Of a stretch of 48,709 nucleotides of DNA, positions 25,209 to 32,685 are shown in pieces (position 1 is the stretch's first letter; every line of letters begins with the position of its first letter). The DNA is taken from the NCBI GenBank assembly GCA_964648215.1, contig CAZYMF010000012.1, positions 1 to 48,709 on the forward strand. Direction: 5' to 3'. Origin of the DNA: CAZYMF01 sp964648215 (GTDB lineage Bacteria; Desulfobacterota; Binatia; HRBIN30; JACQVA1). The position numbers and the translations under genes are program-made. The notes beneath the pieces were generated by a model, which saw only the letters and a program-made list of their open reading frames with translations, was not told the origin of the DNA and did no database searches.

Positions 25209-26030
25209 ATGAGTGAGATTGCAGGAAGGCACGTCCTGATCACCGGCGGCGCCAGCGGCATCGGCCGCCTCACGGCTCTCGGGCTGGCCAGGCTCGGCGG
25301 CCGCGTCAGCGTGTGGGACATCCATCGGGAGAACCTCGACAAGGTCGTCGGCGAGCTCGGCGCGGCGGGGAAGGAAACGGCGCGCGGTTTTCTCTGCGAC
25401 GTCTCCCGGCGCGAGAACGTGTACCGCGTCGCCGAGGAGACCAAGAGCGCGGCGGGCGCCGTCGACATTCTGATCAACAACGCCGGCATCGTCAGCGGCA
25501 AGAGCATCCTCGATGTGCCCGACGACAAGGTCGAGGCCACCTTCGCCATCAACACGCTCAGCCTGTTCTGGACGGCCAAGGCCTTCTTGCCGCAGATGGT
25601 CGAGCGCAATCGCGGCCACGTCGTCACCATCGCCTCCGCCTCCGCGCTGATCGGCGTCCCCAAGCTCGCCGACTACGCCGCCAGCAAGTGGGCGGCGATG
25701 GCCTTCGACGAGTCGCTGCGCGGCGAGCTGCACCGGATCGCGCCGGCGGTCAAGACCACGGTGGTCTGCCCCTTCTACATCGACACCGGCATGTTCCACG
25801 GCGTCAAGTCGCGTTTCCCGTGGCTGCTGCCGATCCTCGACGAGAATCACGTCGCCGAGAGGATCGTGGCGGCGATCCAGCGCGACAAGCGCCGGCTGTT
25901 CATGCCGCCGATCGTGTATACCGTACCGCTGATGCGCATCCTCCCGGTGGCCGCCTTCGATTGGCTGGCCGGCTTTCTCGGCATCAACGCCTCGATGGAC
26001 GAGTTCAAGGGCCGCGAGTCCTCGTCGTAA
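25209..26030 (+). CDS. SDR oxidoreductase, retinol-dehydrogenase (SDR16C)-like
   Basis: Short-chain dehydrogenase/reductase of 273 residues. Motifs: ITGGASGIGR cofactor loop, CDVSRRENV, NNAGIVSGK, catalytic serine in TIASASALIG and YAASKWAA with the YxxxK pair. CPFYIDTGMFHGVKSRFPWLLP and the hydrophobic C-terminal region (VPLMRILPVAAFDWLAGFLG) resemble the membrane-associated RDH10/SDR16C group that acts on lipid alcohols. ATG at 25209 is preceded by GAGGGGGCAAGACG. The end of this gene is 49 bases from the sigma-54 activator gene. Confidence 0.9.
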   Translation: MSEIAGRHVLITGGASGIGRLTALGLARLGGRVSVWDIHRENLDKVVGELGAAGKETARGFLCDVSRRENVYRVAEETKSAAGAVDILINNAGIVSGKSILDVPDDKVEATFAINTLSLFWTAKAFLPQMVERNRGHVVTIASASALIGVPKLADYAASKWAAMAFDESLRGELHRIAPAVKTTVVCPFYIDTGMFHGVKSRFPWLLPILDENHVAERIVAAIQRDKRRLFMPPIVYTVPLMRILPVAAFDWLAGFLGINASMDEFKGRESSS

Positions 26031-26073
26031 GCACACCCCACTGGCCCGCTCGGCCACGCTCGGTTATGCTGCT

Positions 26074-26087
26074 TGTCTCATGAGACA
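26074..26087. promoter_or_regulatory. Perfect palindrome over the activator start codon
   Basis: TGTCTCATGAGACA is a perfect 14-base palindrome. It contains the ATG (26080-26082) of the sigma-54 activator gene. The TGTCTC half-site recurs as a second inverted repeat behind that gene (27453-27475). Bound protein here would block transcription or translation start, which suggests autoregulation (inference). Confidence 0.45.
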
Positions 26088-27438
26088 GGAGACAGAGGCC
26101 GAGCGGCTGGCGCACGAGAAGCAGTACTTCGACGCCGTTCTCGACAGCATGTCGGACGGGGTGCTGGTGTGTGACGAGGCCATGCGGGTGACGAAGTTCA
26201 ACGCCGCTGCCGAGCAAATCACCGGCTGGAGCCGCAGCGACGCCGTCGGCGCACCCTGCCCCGAGATCTTTCACGGCTATCTGTGCGGGCACGGCTGTAT
26301 CGTTGAGCAAGCCGCCGCGGGTATCGACGGCGTCCGTGACCAGGAGGTCATGATCAAGGGGCGTGATGGCCAGGGCCGTCTGATCGTTCTCAACACGTCC
26401 ACCGTCCGCGCCCCCGACGGCTCGTCGTTGGGGGTGGTCGCCGTCTTCCGCGACATCACCGAGCTTGCCCGCCTGCGCAATGAAGTGCGCGGTCGTGCCG
26501 GGTTTCCGAAGTTGGTCGGCCGCAGCCCGGCCATGCGCGCTCTCCACGAGCAGATCGAGGACGTGGCCGCCTCGGAGGCAACCGTGCTTCTGCTCGGCGA
26601 GACTGGCGTTGGCAAGGAGCTGGTCGCCGAGGCCATCCATGCCACCGGCCGGCGCGCCAGCGGGCCGCTGGTCAAGGTCAACTGCTCGGCCTTGAGCGAA
26701 GGGCTGCTCGAGTCGGAGCTGTTCGGGCACGTCCGTGGCGCCTTCACCGGTGCCGTGCGCGACAAGGTCGGCCGGTTCGAGCTCGCCGGCGGCGGCACCA
26801 TCCTTCTCGACGAGATCGGCGAGCTGTCGCCCAACCTGCAAGTGAAGCTGCTGCGCGTGCTGCAGGAGAAGGAGATCGAACGCGTTGGCGAGGCGCGCGT
26901 CATCCCCATCGACTGCCGCGTCATTGCCGCCACCAACCGCGACTTGCGCGCGCTGGTGGCGCGCGGCCGCTTTCGCGAGGACCTCTTCTACCGCCTGAGC
27001 GTGATTCCCATCCATGTTCCCCCCCTGCGCGAGCGGCGCGCCGACATTCCGCTGCTGGCGCAGCATTTCCTCGGGCGCCTCGCCGAGCAGGAAGGCAAGG
27101 CGATCGAGGGCTTCAGCGCCGCGGCGCTCGACTGCCTGCTCGATCATCGCTGGCCGGGCAACGTGCGCGAAATCGAGAACGCCGTGGCCTTCGCCGTGAT
27201 CAAATGCCGCAGCAAACACGTCGGCGCGGAGCATCTACCGCCCGAGATCCGCAGCAGCCAACGCACGCCGCGACGAACGGGCACCATCCCGCTCACCCGT
27301 GCCATGATCGAGGCCGCGCTGCAGAAGACCGGCGGCAACCGCCTGCGCGCTGCGCGCGCGCTGGGCGTCGGCCGGGCCACCTTCTACCGCAAGCTCGCAG
27401 AGCTCGACATCACCATCCCGCCGAAGGGAATTGAGTGA
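26080..27438 (+). CDS. Sigma-54-dependent activator with Cys/His-rich PAS domain (NorR-like role)
   Basis: Enhancer-binding protein of 452 residues. An N-terminal PAS domain (about 15-125) includes Cys31, Cys60, His65, Cys69, His71 and Cys73, a cluster suited to metal, heme or redox sensing. The AAA+ domain follows with Walker A GETGVGKE (173-180), GAFTGA (220-225, contact with sigma-54), Walker B LLDEIGELS (242-250) and the ATNRDLR sensor. A Fis-type HTH is at the C-terminus (NRLRAARALGVGRATFYRKL). There is no clear Shine-Dalgarno for the ATG inside the palindrome, so the start is less certain. Its neighbours downstream encode NO detoxification, which makes nitric oxide or nitrosative stress the likely signal (inference). 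It has no NorR GAF domain, so it would be a different sensor. Confidence 0.92.
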   Translation: MRQETEAERLAHEKQYFDAVLDSMSDGVLVCDEAMRVTKFNAAAEQITGWSRSDAVGAPCPEIFHGYLCGHGCIVEQAAAGIDGVRDQEVMIKGRDGQGRLIVLNTSTVRAPDGSSLGVVAVFRDITELARLRNEVRGRAGFPKLVGRSPAMRALHEQIEDVAASEATVLLLGETGVGKELVAEAIHATGRRASGPLVKVNCSALSEGLLESELFGHVRGAFTGAVRDKVGRFELAGGGTILLDEIGELSPNLQVKLLRVLQEKEIERVGEARVIPIDCRVIAATNRDLRALVARGRFREDLFYRLSVIPIHVPPLRERRADIPLLAQHFLGRLAEQEGKAIEGFSAAALDCLLDHRWPGNVREIENAVAFAVIKCRSKHVGAEHLPPEIRSSQRTPRRTGTIPLTRAMIEAALQKTGGNRLRAARALGVGRATFYRKLAELDITIPPKGIE

Positions 27439-27452
27439 CCGAGACGGCCCGA

Positions 27453-27475
27453 CTGTCTCACGCACGGCGAGACAG
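27453..27475. promoter_or_regulatory. Candidate enhancer site 1, CTGTCTC-N9-GAGACAG
   Basis: Perfect 7-bp inverted repeat with a nine-base spacer, 14 bases after the activator stop. It uses the same TGTCTC/GAGACA half-sites as the palindrome over the activator start. It lies roughly 185-205 bases upstream of the predicted sigma-54 start site, a normal enhancer distance. Confidence 0.5.
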
Positions 27476-27528
27476 GTAGCGCCCTCTGGGCTCCACGTGT
27501 TTTCGCCAGTCCGCGTCTGCCGTTCGAC

Positions 27529-27540
27529 TGTCCCGGGACA
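27529..27540. promoter_or_regulatory. Candidate enhancer site 2, TGTCCCGGGACA
   Basis: Perfect 12-base palindrome. It shares the TGTC....GACA frame with the other two sites but has a different spacing between half-sites, so it is weaker evidence for the same protein. It is about 120-130 bases upstream of the predicted transcription start. Confidence 0.4.
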
Positions 27541-27578
27541 CTTTCCTGAGCCCCACACGCCGTCCTCGCCACGGGCGC

Positions 27579-27603
27579 AAAAGCCAAGCCCGGTGTGGCT
27601 TTT
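27579..27603. terminator. Bidirectional rho-independent terminator
   Basis: AAAAGCCA (27579-27586) and TGGCTTTT (27596-27603) pair perfectly over 8 bp around a nine-base loop, giving an A-tract and a T-tract on the two sides. It would end the activator transcript before the sigma-54 promoter and keep the two units separate. Confidence 0.6.
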
Positions 27604-27632
27604 CGCCGTCGCGCTGGTGCCCATGGCGACGC

Positions 27633-27648
27633 TGGTACGGGAGATGCT
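27633..27648 (+). promoter_or_regulatory. Sigma-54 (-24/-12) promoter of the NO-response operon
   Basis: TGGTAC-GGGAG-ATGCT fits the consensus TGGCAC-N5-TTGC(A/T) with one mismatch in each half; the invariant GG (27634-27635) and GC (27646-27647) have the required ten-base spacing. Transcription would start near 27658, about 33 bases before the DUF6448 start codon. A sigma-54 activator gene lies directly upstream. Confidence 0.65.
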
Positions 27649-27691
27649 CCATACGTTGACCATGGCAACCGCGATGACGAGGGGACAACTT

Positions 27692-28294
27692 ATGAACCGT
27701 TCCTTTTTGGCTTTGATCGCGCTGGCAGCCTTGATCACCATGAGCCCTGTGACCGGCTGGGCACACTGCGACGGGATCGATGGCCCGGTCGTCGGCGCCG
27801 CGCGCCAGGCGCTCGAGTCCGGCAACCTCAACCAGGCCCTCATCTGGGTCCGGCCCGCAAATGAAAGCGCCGTGCGCCGGGCCTTCGAGCGTTCGATGGC
27901 GGTTCGAAAGCTCGGCCCCGAGGCGAAGGAGTTGGCCGACACGTATTTCTTCGAAACCTTGGTGCGCATCCATCGCGCCGGCGAGGGCGCGCCCTACACC
28001 GGCTTGAAGCCGGCGGGTCGCGATCTCGGCCCGGCCATTCCGGCCGCCGACCAGGCACTGCGCGACGGGAAAGTAGCGCCCGTGCTCAAACTGCTGACCG
28101 AGGCTGCCGAGAGTGGAGCGCGCCAGCACTTCGAGGGAGCCCGATCGCGCAGCCAATACGACCCGAACGATGTCGCCGCCGGCCGGCGATACGTCGAGGC
28201 GTACGTGTCGTACGTCCATTACGTCGAAGGTGTGTACCGGGCCACACAGGCCGAGACGCACGGCCACCCCCAGGAGCATCGGCACGCCGAGTAG
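27692..28294 (+). CDS. DUF6448 family secreted protein
   Basis: 200-residue exported protein. A signal peptide (FLALIALAALITMSPVTGWA) is followed directly by the conserved HCDGIDGPVV mature N-terminus, then ALIWVRP, MAVRKLGPEAKELADTYFFE and VRIHRAGEGAPYTGLKPAG, all hallmarks of DUF6448. The C-terminus is histidine-rich (ETHGHPQEHRHAE), and with His26/Cys27 it could bind a metal; this is inference. The family has no known function. GAGGGG precedes ATG at 27692. It is the first gene after the sigma-54 promoter and 20 bases ahead of the hemerythrin gene. Confidence 0.85.
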   Translation: MNRSFLALIALAALITMSPVTGWAHCDGIDGPVVGAARQALESGNLNQALIWVRPANESAVRRAFERSMAVRKLGPEAKELADTYFFETLVRIHRAGEGAPYTGLKPAGRDLGPAIPAADQALRDGKVAPVLKLLTEAAESGARQHFEGARSRSQYDPNDVAAGRRYVEAYVSYVHYVEGVYRATQAETHGHPQEHRHAE

Positions 28295-28314
28295 CGCGGG
28301 AAGGGAGTGTAGCG

Positions 28315-28863
28315 GTGCAGAAGAGCATGAACTCGCCGGTGGGCCCGCTTTACCGTTTTCTCGCCGACGACCACGTGCGGCTCGACGGCCTGCTGCGGCA
28401 AGCAGTGGCGCGCCCCGACGCGATCGATCGGGCCGCGTACGCGCAGTTCCGCGCCGGGCTGCTGAAGCACATCGGCATGGAGGAGAAGATTCTGCTGCCC
28501 GAGGTGCAGCAGCGACGCGGCGGCGAGCCGCTGCCGATCGCCGCCAGGCTGCGCCTCGACCACGGCGCGCTCGCCGCCCTGCTGGTGCCGTCGCCGACGC
28601 ACGCCATCGTCGCCGCCATTCGCTCGATCCTCGCCGGGCACAACCCCATCGAGGAAGGGCCCGGCGGGCTCTACCAGGAGTGTGAGCAAATCCTGGGTGC
28701 CGAGGTCGATGCGGTGCTGGATCGGCTCCGCCGTGCTCCCGACGTGCCGGTCGCCACCCACGCCGACAGCCCCAGGGTGCGGGCCGCCACCCGGCGCGCC
28801 CTCGAACGCGCCGGCTACGGCGAGCAAGCCGAGCAACTGTTCCCGAACGGAGACGAGCCATGA
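28315..28863 (+). CDS. Hemerythrin-domain protein
   Basis: 182-residue protein with a four-helix hemerythrin-like bundle that should bind a non-heme di-iron centre. Candidate ligands in order are His20, His52 and Glu56 (HIGMEE), His83 (LDHGALAALL) and His109 with Glu113/114 (GHNPIEEG). Related proteins repair NO-damaged iron centres or sense/bind NO and O2. GTG at 28315 has AAGGGAG upstream; ATG at 28327 is the alternative. It overlaps the cupin gene by ATGA at 28860-28863. Confidence 0.87.
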   Translation: MQKSMNSPVGPLYRFLADDHVRLDGLLRQAVARPDAIDRAAYAQFRAGLLKHIGMEEKILLPEVQQRRGGEPLPIAARLRLDHGALAALLVPSPTHAIVAAIRSILAGHNPIEEGPGGLYQECEQILGAEVDAVLDRLRRAPDVPVATHADSPRVRAATRRALERAGYGEQAEQLFPNGDEP

Positions 28864-29195
28864 ACAGTCCCTACACGTCAGTGCCGGATCTCGCCGCCCA
28901 GGAGATTCCCCCCGATGGCATCCTCAGCCGCACGCTCCACAACGACGATCAGGTCAAGGTGGTTCTGTTCGCCTTCAGCGCCGGCCAGGAGCTTTCCGAG
29001 CACACCGCGTCGATGCCGGCGGTGCTGCAAGTGGTCCAAGGCCAGGCGCAGGTGACGCTCGGCGACGACGTTCACCAAGCCGACGCCGGCTTCTGGGTCC
29101 ACATGCCGGCGCAGCTACGCCACCGCATCCAGGCCCGGACGCCGCTGATCCTGCTGCTGCTGTTGCTCAAGTCTCAGCCGGGCTCGCCGCCTTGA
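28860..29195 (+). CDS. Cupin-domain protein
   Basis: Single-domain cupin of 111 residues. The two cupin motifs are recognisable: motif 1 in FSAGQELSEHTASMPAVLQV and motif 2 in HMPAQLRHRIQARTPLIL, with likely metal-ligand histidines in EHT and RHR. The ATG overlaps the hemerythrin stop, so translation is coupled. Small cupins often accompany NO-reductase and hemerythrin genes in bacteria; a metal-dependent protective or sensing role is possible, but no reaction can be assigned. Confidence 0.85.
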   Translation: MNSPYTSVPDLAAQEIPPDGILSRTLHNDDQVKVVLFAFSAGQELSEHTASMPAVLQVVQGQAQVTLGDDVHQADAGFWVHMPAQLRHRIQARTPLILLLLLLKSQPGSPP

Positions 29196-29250
29196 AGCGG
29201 TGGGTCGGCGGCGGATCTGTCGTCTTCGTTGGAACGCGAGAGGAGAGAGC

Positions 29251-31533
29251 ATGCAAGGTGTAGAAGGCGGGGAGAGCCTCTCTCCCTGGTGGAGGCATAC
29301 CGTCATCCTGATCATCATCGTCGGCCTGAGCATTCTGCTCTGGCTGGCGGCCAAGACGTATCGCGACGCCCCACCGATCCCCGACAAGGTGGTCGGACCA
29401 GCGGGCCAGCTGCTGTTCACCGGCGCCGACATCACGACCGGGCAGCAGGTCTTCCTGCGCTACGGCCTGATGGAGAACGGTACCATCTGGGGCCACGGTG
29501 CCTATCTCGGTCCGGACTTCTCCGCCGAATACTTGCACACCCTGGCGGGCGACGTGCGCGAGGCGCTGGCGCAGCAGCGCTATCGCACCGCTGCCGGCGC
29601 GCTCGGTGGAGCCGAGCGCGAGGCGATCGATGCCGACACCGCCGCGCTGCTGCAGGAAAACCGCTACGATCCGGCCACCAAAACGCTGATTTTCTCCGCC
29701 GCGGAGACGGCCTCCTACCTCAGGCAGGTAGACAAGTGGACGCGCCATTTCCGCGACCCCACCGCCAGCGCCGGCCTGCCGCGCCACTACATCAGCGATC
29801 CCCGAGAGCTGAGGCAGCTGACCGCCTTCTTCGCCTGGACGGCATGGGCCTCGGCGGCGCGGCGTCCGGGCAAGCCTTACTCCTACACCAACAACTTCCC
29901 CTACGATCCCAGCGCCGGCAACACACCCAGCAGCGAGGCGGTGCTGTGGAGCGCGCTCAGCCTGATCACGCTCCTCGGCGGCACCGCGCTGGTGCTGTTC
30001 GCCTTCGGCCGCTTCGACTTCCTCGGCTGGAAAGCCAAGGGCGAGCACGTGCACCCGCAGCTGCTGCCCGGCGTCACCACCGACAGCCAACGGGCTACGG
30101 TCAAGTACTTCGTCATCGTGGCCCTGCTGTTCCTTGCGCAAACATTGGTCGGCGGCGCAACGGCGCACTACCGCGCCGATCCCGGTGTCTTCTACGGCAT
30201 TGATCTGTCCCGCTGGCTGCCGAGCAACATCGTGCGCACGTGGCACCTGCAGTTGGCAATCTTCTGGATCGCGACGGCGTACGTCGCTGGAGGCCTCTTC
30301 CTGGCTCCTTCGCTGGGAGGCCGTGAGCCACAAGGTCAGGTCAAGGGCGTCAACATTCTGTTCGCCGCGCTGGTGCTGGTCGTCGTCGGCAGCTTGCTCG
30401 GCGAGATTCTCGGCATCAATCAACTGCTCGGCAATCTGTGGTTCTGGCTCGGTGATCAGGGCTGGGAATATCTCGATCTCGGTCGCGCCTGGCAGGTGCT
30501 GCTGGCCATCGGGCTGGTGCTATGGCTGTTCCTGCTCTTCCGCGGCATCGCGCCGGCACGCCACCACGCCGAGCACCGCGAGATCTCCTCGCTCTTCCTC
30601 TATTCGGCGGCTGCGATTCCGCTTTTCTACCTGCCGGCAATGTTCTTCGGTAGCGCCACCAACTTCTCGGTGGTCGACACCTGGCGCTTCTGGATCATCC
30701 ACCTGTGGGTCGAAGGCTTCTTCGAGCTGTTCGTGACCGTGATGGTAGCGATCATCTTCCATCAGCTCGGCATCGTGTCGCACCAAACGGCGGCGCGCGT
30801 GGTGTATCTCGACGCCATCCTCTACCTCGGCAGCGGCATTCTCGGCACCGGCCATCACTGGTACTGGACCGGCCAAGGCACACTGACGATGGCGATCGCA
30901 GCGTCCTTCTCGGCGATGGAGGTAGTGCCGTTGACGCTGTTGACGCTCGACGCGTGGGACTTCGTCCGGCTCACGCGCTCGGAGTGCGATGTGTGCGGCA
31001 AACGGGTTTCGGTGCCGCACAAGTGGACGTTTTATTTTCTCATGGCGGTCGGCTTCTGGAACTTCCTTGGCGCCGGCATCTTCGGCTTTCTGATCAACCT
31101 GCCGATCGTGAGTTACTTCGAAGTCGGCACGATCCTGACCCCGAACCACGGTCACGCGGCCATGATGGGGGTGTTCGGAATGCTGGCGATCGCGCTCATG
31201 GTCTTCGCGTTCCGTCAAGTGCTGGCCGACGAGCAATGGGAACGGGTGGAGCGCTACGTGCGGGTATCGTTCTGGGGGCTGAACGGCGGTTTGGCACTGA
31301 TGGTGGTGACCAACCTCTTCCCTGGCGGCGTGCTCCAGCTCTGGGACGTGCTCAACCACGGTTACTGGCACGCCCGTGGGCCGGAGTTTCTCAATCAGCA
31401 TATCGCCCGTCTCATCGAGTGGGCGCGACTCCCGGGCGACCTCATCTTCATCGGGCTCGGGGCCGTTCCGCTGGTCCTGGCCGCGGCAACGACGTATCGG
31501 CTGATGCGGGAGTCGACCGCACGCGCGGCCTGA
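29251..31533 (+). CDS. norB: Quinol-dependent nitric-oxide reductase (single-subunit NorB/NorZ)
   Basis: Heme-copper-oxidase superfamily enzyme of 760 residues that reduces two NO to N2O using quinol, in the inner membrane. The N-terminal helix and periplasmic NorC-like domain (about 35-225, with FLRYGLMENGTIWGHGAYLG) precede the catalytic helices. Visible ligands: His332 in RTWHLQLAIFW, His484 and Glu488/Glu492 in HLWVEGFFE, His535-His536 in GTGHHWYW for FeB, and His633/His635 in NHGHAAMMG for the hemes. Asp730 in RLPGD sits where the quinone-site aspartate of qNORs is expected. A cysteine pair (CDVC, 579-582) lies in a loop. AGGAG precedes ATG at 29251. Last gene of the sigma-54-controlled operon. 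Confidence 0.95.
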   Translation: MQGVEGGESLSPWWRHTVILIIIVGLSILLWLAAKTYRDAPPIPDKVVGPAGQLLFTGADITTGQQVFLRYGLMENGTIWGHGAYLGPDFSAEYLHTLAGDVREALAQQRYRTAAGALGGAEREAIDADTAALLQENRYDPATKTLIFSAAETASYLRQVDKWTRHFRDPTASAGLPRHYISDPRELRQLTAFFAWTAWASAARRPGKPYSYTNNFPYDPSAGNTPSSEAVLWSALSLITLLGGTALVLFAFGRFDFLGWKAKGEHVHPQLLPGVTTDSQRATVKYFVIVALLFLAQTLVGGATAHYRADPGVFYGIDLSRWLPSNIVRTWHLQLAIFWIATAYVAGGLFLAPSLGGREPQGQVKGVNILFAALVLVVVGSLLGEILGINQLLGNLWFWLGDQGWEYLDLGRAWQVLLAIGLVLWLFLLFRGIAPARHHAEHREISSLFLYSAAAIPLFYLPAMFFGSATNFSVVDTWRFWIIHLWVEGFFELFVTVMVAIIFHQLGIVSHQTAARVVYLDAILYLGSGILGTGHHWYWTGQGTLTMAIAASFSAMEVVPLTLLTLDAWDFVRLTRSECDVCGKRVSVPHKWTFYFLMAVGFWNFLGAGIFGFLINLPIVSYFEVGTILTPNHGHAAMMGVFGMLAIALMVFAFRQVLADEQWERVERYVRVSFWGLNGGLALMVVTNLFPGGVLQLWDVLNHGYWHARGPEFLNQHIARLIEWARLPGDLIFIGLGAVPLVLAAATTYRLMRESTARAA

Positions 31534-31580
31534 GCCCGCGCTCCGTCGCCGACGCGTCCATACGAATTGGGCGGCCAACC

Positions 31581-32450
31581 TCACCACAGCGGCTCGCCCT
31601 CGTGGCGGACGAGGGCGTGGAACGCCTCGGTGAGCCGGCGGGTGATCGGGCCGGGCTTGCCGTCGGCGATCGCGCGGCCGTCGGCCGCGGTGATCGGCAT
31701 CAGCTCGGCGCCGGTGCCGCTGACGAAGCACTCGTCCGCGGTGTAGACGTCGTAACGGGTCAGCCGCGCCTCGCCGGCGGCGATGCCGGCCTCGCCGGCG
31801 AGCTCCAGGACCGCGCCGCGCGTGATCCCCTCCAGCGCCCCGTCCTGCGGCGACGGGGTCAGCAACCGGCCGCCGCGCACGACGAACAGGTTGTCCGCGG
31901 TGCACTCGGCGATGAAGCCCGCGGCGTTCAACAGGATCGCCTCGTGCGCTCCGGCGCGTTGCGCGTCGATCTTGGCCAGAACGTTCTTGAGATAGTTGAG
32001 CGACTTCACCCGCGGATCGAAGGCCTCGTGCGAGACCTGTCGCGTTGCCGAGGTGATGACCTTGACGCCGGCGGCGTAGAGCTCGGCCGGGTAGACGTGG
32101 ATGTCGGTGACGATGATGATCACGCTCGGCCGCGGGCAGGTGCGCGGATCGATCCCGAGATCGCCGACGCCGCGGGTGACCACGAGCCGGATGTAGGCGT
32201 CCTCCATGCGGTTGCGGCGCACGGTCTCCCGCACCGCCTGCTGCATCTCGCCGCGATCGAGCGGGATCGCCAGCGCCAGGGCAAGCGCCGAGGCGTAGAG
32301 GCGATCGAGATGCGCATCGAGCCGGAAGACGCGACGGTTGTAGACGCGAATGCCCTCGAAGACGCCGTCACCGTAGAGCAGCCCATGGTCGAACACCGAC
32401 ACCCGCGCCGTGTCCTGGGAATGCCATTCGCCGTCCAGATAGATCTCCAT
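31581..32450 (-). CDS. ilvE: Branched-chain amino acid aminotransferase (class IV)
   Basis: PLP-dependent class IV aminotransferase, 289 residues, transferring the amino group between glutamate and branched-chain keto acids. The N-terminus YLDGEWHSQDTARVSVFDHG and GLLYGDGVFEGIRVY are standard; the catalytic lysine is Lys149 in RVKSLNYLKN, and the PLP-phosphate loop includes AAGFIAECTADNLFVV and the SGTGAELMPI stretch. ATG at 32450 gives MEIYLDGEWH with GAGG upstream. D-amino acid transaminase or aminodeoxychorismate lyase are possible alternatives in this fold, but the EGIRVY signature favours IlvE. Divergent from the SEC-C gene across 235 bases in which I see no clear element. Confidence 0.88.
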   Translation of the reverse strand: MEIYLDGEWHSQDTARVSVFDHGLLYGDGVFEGIRVYNRRVFRLDAHLDRLYASALALALAIPLDRGEMQQAVRETVRRNRMEDAYIRLVVTRGVGDLGIDPRTCPRPSVIIIVTDIHVYPAELYAAGVKVITSATRQVSHEAFDPRVKSLNYLKNVLAKIDAQRAGAHEAILLNAAGFIAECTADNLFVVRGGRLLTPSPQDGALEGITRGAVLELAGEAGIAAGEARLTRYDVYTADECFVSGTGAELMPITAADGRAIADGKPGPITRRLTEAFHALVRHEGEPLW

Positions 32451-32685
32451 GCGATCCTCGCGCGCCCGCCGGGGGCGGACTTTTCGCGCCACGCTGGCGC
32501 TTTGTCGCGACGCCGTCAAGCACGCGCGGGCAACGGCGTTCCCGCCATCGTGGAATTCTCCGGGCGCGGCCCGTGCCGACTTCGCCCGTCCTCGGCAACC
32601 GCGCGGCGCGCGACTCCGAAGCGGCGATTCACCGGTTTACACCGCCCGCGAAGCCGAGTAGCGTGAGTCGAGCAGCGAGGGGTTC

